In this document: in pieces, positions 63,717 through 64,000 of the stretch
Layout: the number at the start of each line of letters is the position of its first letter
Position numbering within the stretch: position 1 is the first letter of the stretch
NCBI RefSeq assembly: GCF_001884045.1
Contig: NZ_MACF01000116.1
Location: forward strand, 1 to 64,000
Direction: 5' to 3'
DNA from: Bacillus mobilis
Lineage (GTDB): Bacteria > Bacillota > Bacilli > Bacillales > Bacillaceae_G
DNA length: 64,000 nucleotides
Notes under the pieces: generated by a model
Seen by the model: only the letters and a program-made list of their open reading frames with translations
Told to the model about the DNA's origin: nothing
Database searches by the model: none
Program-made: the position numbers and the translations under genes

Positions 63717-64000
63717 TTGGCTATTTTCAATTGTCCACTTATTTTCTCTGGAATATCTTTTTCAGAAATAATATCGTAAGAATAGACATATCTTCCTTTT
63801 ACATGAATTTTTAAGTAAGTTTTTCGTACAAAATCATTAGGGGTATTCGTTCCTACTGTATACTCTTCCGGATTTCCAAATTCATCAATACCCTTTAGTG
63901 AGTACATTGCTCTTCCTTCATTATGGTAATCTGGAACGCCATATCCCTCTGCAACAGCATATACATTTTTTTCTTCAGCAAGTGGATTTAATATGTCCAG
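63707..64000 (-). CDS. YxeA-like (DUF1093) secreted protein, 5' end beyond window
   Basis: 97 codons on the minus strand, open at the window edge. The sequence GYGVPDYHNEGRAMYSLKGIDEFGNPEEYTV (in parts), then TYLKIHVKGRYVYSYDII and SEKDIPEKISGQL, follows the YxeA family pattern of small exported Bacillus proteins (about 110-130 residues), so only the signal peptide and first residues are missing. An internal ATG (63907) exists but the frame clearly continues upstream. Function unknown. Confidence 0.75.
   Translation of the reverse strand: MDILNPLAEEKNVYAVAEGYGVPDYHNEGRAMYSLKGIDEFGNPEEYTVGTNTPNDFVRKTYLKIHVKGRYVYSYDIISEKDIPEKISGQLKIANKK

Overview
The window reads as Bacillus cereus group chromosome (B. 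cereus/thuringiensis type). It is AT-rich with strong AGGAGG-type ribosome binding sites and frequent TTG/GTG starts. It has four bcr1 repeats with TTTAT borders, a repeat known only from this group, and typical group genes (MntR-controlled mntABC, satA, menA, mpsAB, many TetR and GNAT genes). No rRNA, tRNA, CRISPR array or prophage was seen. It is a catabolic, stress and accessory region.

Layout. 1-2310: right end of an IS200/IS605-type element (TnpB C-terminus) inserted in arsI, followed by intact acr3 arsenite pump and arsC reductase genes. 2398-4300: GNAT and APH-like enzymes. 4460-19680: an L-fucose island with a LacI regulator and two operators, FucU mutarotase, a ribose-type ABC importer, FucA aldolase, an FGGY kinase, FucI isomerase, a RhaEW-type aldolase/dehydrogenase and a secreted 1156-residue GH95 alpha-L-fucosidase. 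Together they can release, import and degrade fucose to DHAP and lactaldehyde. 19830-23690: DJ-1/PfpI protein, bcr1, then mntABC behind an MntR box. 23700-28700 (minus strand): a BceAB-like ABC exporter with a NarL-type two-component system. 29044-29840: decayed CgeB-like glycosyltransferase.

30018-34200: alpha/beta hydrolase, divergent marR/GNAT pair with two MarR boxes, menA, satA. 34280-38740: a cell-envelope two-component module. Its response regulator has lost most of its centre in frame, its kinase is intact, and an amidase and a polysaccharide deacetylase lie downstream. An identical 18-base element precedes all three transcription units. 39221-42292: small Cys-rich protein and a MoxR/DUF58/DUF4129 operon. 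42712-48409: mpsC, mpsA (dabB), mpsB (dabA) and a carbonic-anhydrase-like protein without zinc ligands. 48495-51306: photolyase, TspO, a hydrolase.

51446-64000: two near-identical secreted proteins about 11.8 kb apart, tandem HSL-type esterases plus a third esterase remnant, TetR/P450 divergent pair, TetR and a zinc-type dehydrogenase, then a probable drug-response unit (DHA2 efflux pump, TetX-like FAD monooxygenase, TetR regulator) with a palindromic operator, and finally a YxeA-like gene cut by the window end.

Most promising for follow-up: the fucose island, the shared 18-base promoter element together with the gutted regulator, the TetX-like cassette, and the zinc-less carbonic anhydrase homologue linked to MpsAB.
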